Source: Actinomycetota bacterium (GTDB taxonomy: Bacteria; Actinomycetota; Acidimicrobiia; Acidimicrobiales; Microtrichaceae). Taken from it: a stretch of 5,161 bases of DNA. Shown here piece after piece: positions 4,137-5,161 of the stretch. The stretch is taken from contig WLLG01000187.1 in the NCBI GenBank assembly GCA_009700815.1, positions 1 to 5,161 of the forward strand, read 5' to 3'. The position numbers and the translations under genes were made by a program. How positions within the stretch are numbered: the stretch's first letter is position 1; the number at the start of each line of letters is the position of its first letter. The notes beneath the pieces are model-generated. The model saw only the letters and a program-made list of their open reading frames with translations, searched no databases and was not told where the DNA came from.

Positions 4137-5161
4137 ATGAGTGAATTCTCGATGACCCTGAATGAGGACCAACTGCAGATCCAGAAGTGGGTCCATGACT
4201 TCGCCGAGAACGTGGTGCGGCCCGCAGCTGAAGAGTGGGACGAGCGTGAAGAGTTCCCGTGGCCAATCGTTCAGCAGGCTGCTGACATTGGCTTGTACGG
4301 CTTTGAATTCATCTCTCAGGCAATGATGGGTGACCCAACTGGGCTGACCATGCCAGTTGCACTTGAGGAACTGTTCTGGGGCGACGCAGGCATTGGGCTT
4401 GCAATATTTGGGTCGAGTTTGGCTGCTGCAGGAATCGCGGGCAACGGCACGATGGAGCAAACACTCGAGTGGGTGCCGCAGTGCTACGGCACCCCCGAGA
4501 AGATTGCGCTCGGAGCGTTCTGCGTTTCTGAGCCCGACGCAGGGTCAGATGTTTCTTCGCTTCGGACCCGTGCCGTGTACGACGAGGCCAAAGACGAATG
4601 GACTCTCAACGGAACCAAAGCATGGATAACGAACGGCGGAATTGCCGACGTGCACGTAGTCGTTGCAACAGTTGACCCTGCGCTCAAGGGCCGCGGTCAA
4701 GCCAGCTTCGTAGTTGGGCCAAATACGCCCGGACTGTCCATGGGCCAGAAGTACAAGAAGCACGGCATTCGCGCCTCGCACACATCTGAAGTTGTGCTAG
4801 ATGACGTGAAGATCCCCGGAGCGAACTTGCTTGGCGGCAAAGACAAGCTGGATGAAAAAATCGCTCGGGCTCATGAGGCACTGAAGAACCCAGCGATCCG
4901 TTCGGGCAAGCAGCCAGCGATGGCAACCTTCGAGGCCACACGCCCAGCCGTTGGTGCTCAGGCAGTTGGCGTAGCGCGTGCCGCGTATGAGTACGCACTG
5001 CAGTACGCCCAGGAGCGCACAGCATTCGGCAAGCCCATCATCATGAATCAGTCGATTGCGTTCATGCTCGCCGATATGGCTACGCAGATTGAGGCCGCTC
5101 GACTGATGGTCTATCGCGCAGCTTGGTTGTCGGGTAACGGCGGCGGGTTTGTCAACGCCGA
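4137..5161 (+). CDS. Acyl-CoA dehydrogenase, FAD-dependent (partial, C-terminus outside the window)
   Basis: A flavoenzyme that makes the alpha-beta double bond in acyl-CoA thioesters, the first step of beta-oxidation, passing electrons to electron-transfer flavoprotein in the cytoplasm. The frame is open for 341 codons to the window edge. Residues 7-125 are the N-terminal helical domain. The family signature is complete as CVSEPDAGSDVSS (129-141), and TKAWITNGG (160-168) is the flavin-contact strand of the middle beta domain. RTAFGKPI (294-301) is the FAD-binding Arg motif opening the C-terminal helical domain. A charged segment at about 235-258, rich in Lys and Ala, replaces the usual short GEGF-type turn before ATFEATRPAVGAQAVG. 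From memory this occurs in an actinobacterial subfamily. The catalytic Glu of medium-chain-type enzymes lies beyond the edge, so activity and chain-length preference cannot be judged. It is divergent from the XRE regulator with a 237-bp shared upstream region. Confidence 0.93.
   Translation, partial: MSEFSMTLNEDQLQIQKWVHDFAENVVRPAAEEWDEREEFPWPIVQQAADIGLYGFEFISQAMMGDPTGLTMPVALEELFWGDAGIGLAIFGSSLAAAGIAGNGTMEQTLEWVPQCYGTPEKIALGAFCVSEPDAGSDVSSLRTRAVYDEAKDEWTLNGTKAWITNGGIADVHVVVATVDPALKGRGQASFVVGPNTPGLSMGQKYKKHGIRASHTSEVVLDDVKIPGANLLGGKDKLDEKIARAHEALKNPAIRSGKQPAMATFEATRPAVGAQAVGVARAAYEYALQYAQERTAFGKPIIMNQSIAFMLADMATQIEAARLMVYRAAWLSGNGGGFVNA

Noticed and set aside
3900..4460. Long N-terminal extension of the XRE regulator frame on the minus strand
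   Set aside because: It runs antisense through the start of the acyl-CoA dehydrogenase, has Cys/His/Trp-rich unnatural composition, and the AGGAGG at 3904-3909 marks the real start.

Overview
The window looks like chromosomal DNA from an actinobacterium (Actinomycetota). This rests on moderately high GC by eye, actinobacterial-style Cys-tRNA synthetase and acyl-CoA dehydrogenase sequences, a secreted protein with a TTTT-KP linker of a kind common in that phylum, and short GC-rich hairpins without T-tracts at gene ends. No genus can be named from sequence alone. There is no sign of tRNA, rRNA, CRISPR, insertion sequence or phage genes.

Layout from left to right: (1) 1-87, minus strand: the N-terminal end of a probable membrane protein running off the left edge, divergent from cysS. 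(2) 88-184: the cysS leader, holding an imperfect GC-rich hairpin and a Shine-Dalgarno sequence. (3) 185-1549, plus: complete cysS, cysteinyl-tRNA synthetase, with its catalytic and zinc-binding motifs intact. (4) 1541-1606: hairpins in the convergent junction, probably acting as terminators. (5) 1606-2964, minus: a secreted protein with a signal peptide, a Thr/Lys/Pro linker built from 21-bp tandem repeats, and a C-terminal domain of about 310 residues of unknown function. (6) 2965-3047: a gap with a 17-bp-arm inverted repeat and a further TCGACAT copy, just before the start of the secreted protein. (7) 3048-3899, minus: an XRE-type helix-turn-helix regulator with a possible transmembrane helix and a C-terminal tail. 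(8) 3900-4136: a divergent regulatory region with several dyads, including the perfect GTTACCC-AC-GGGTAAC. (9) 4137-5161, plus: an acyl-CoA dehydrogenase cut by the right edge before its catalytic glutamate.

How the parts may work together: cysS is a housekeeping gene facing a different unit. The regulator and the secreted protein lie in the same direction 83 bp apart and may form a two-gene module, in which a possibly membrane-tethered HTH protein controls a cell-surface protein through the TCGACAT sites. That link is inference. The acyl-CoA dehydrogenase is divergent from the regulator, and a dyad overlaps its candidate promoter, so it may be under separate repressor control or under the neighbouring XRE protein.

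The least ordinary part of the window is 1606-4062: the regulator with its putative membrane segment, the operator-like repeats, and the repeat-linker secreted protein. Nothing here proves a new system.
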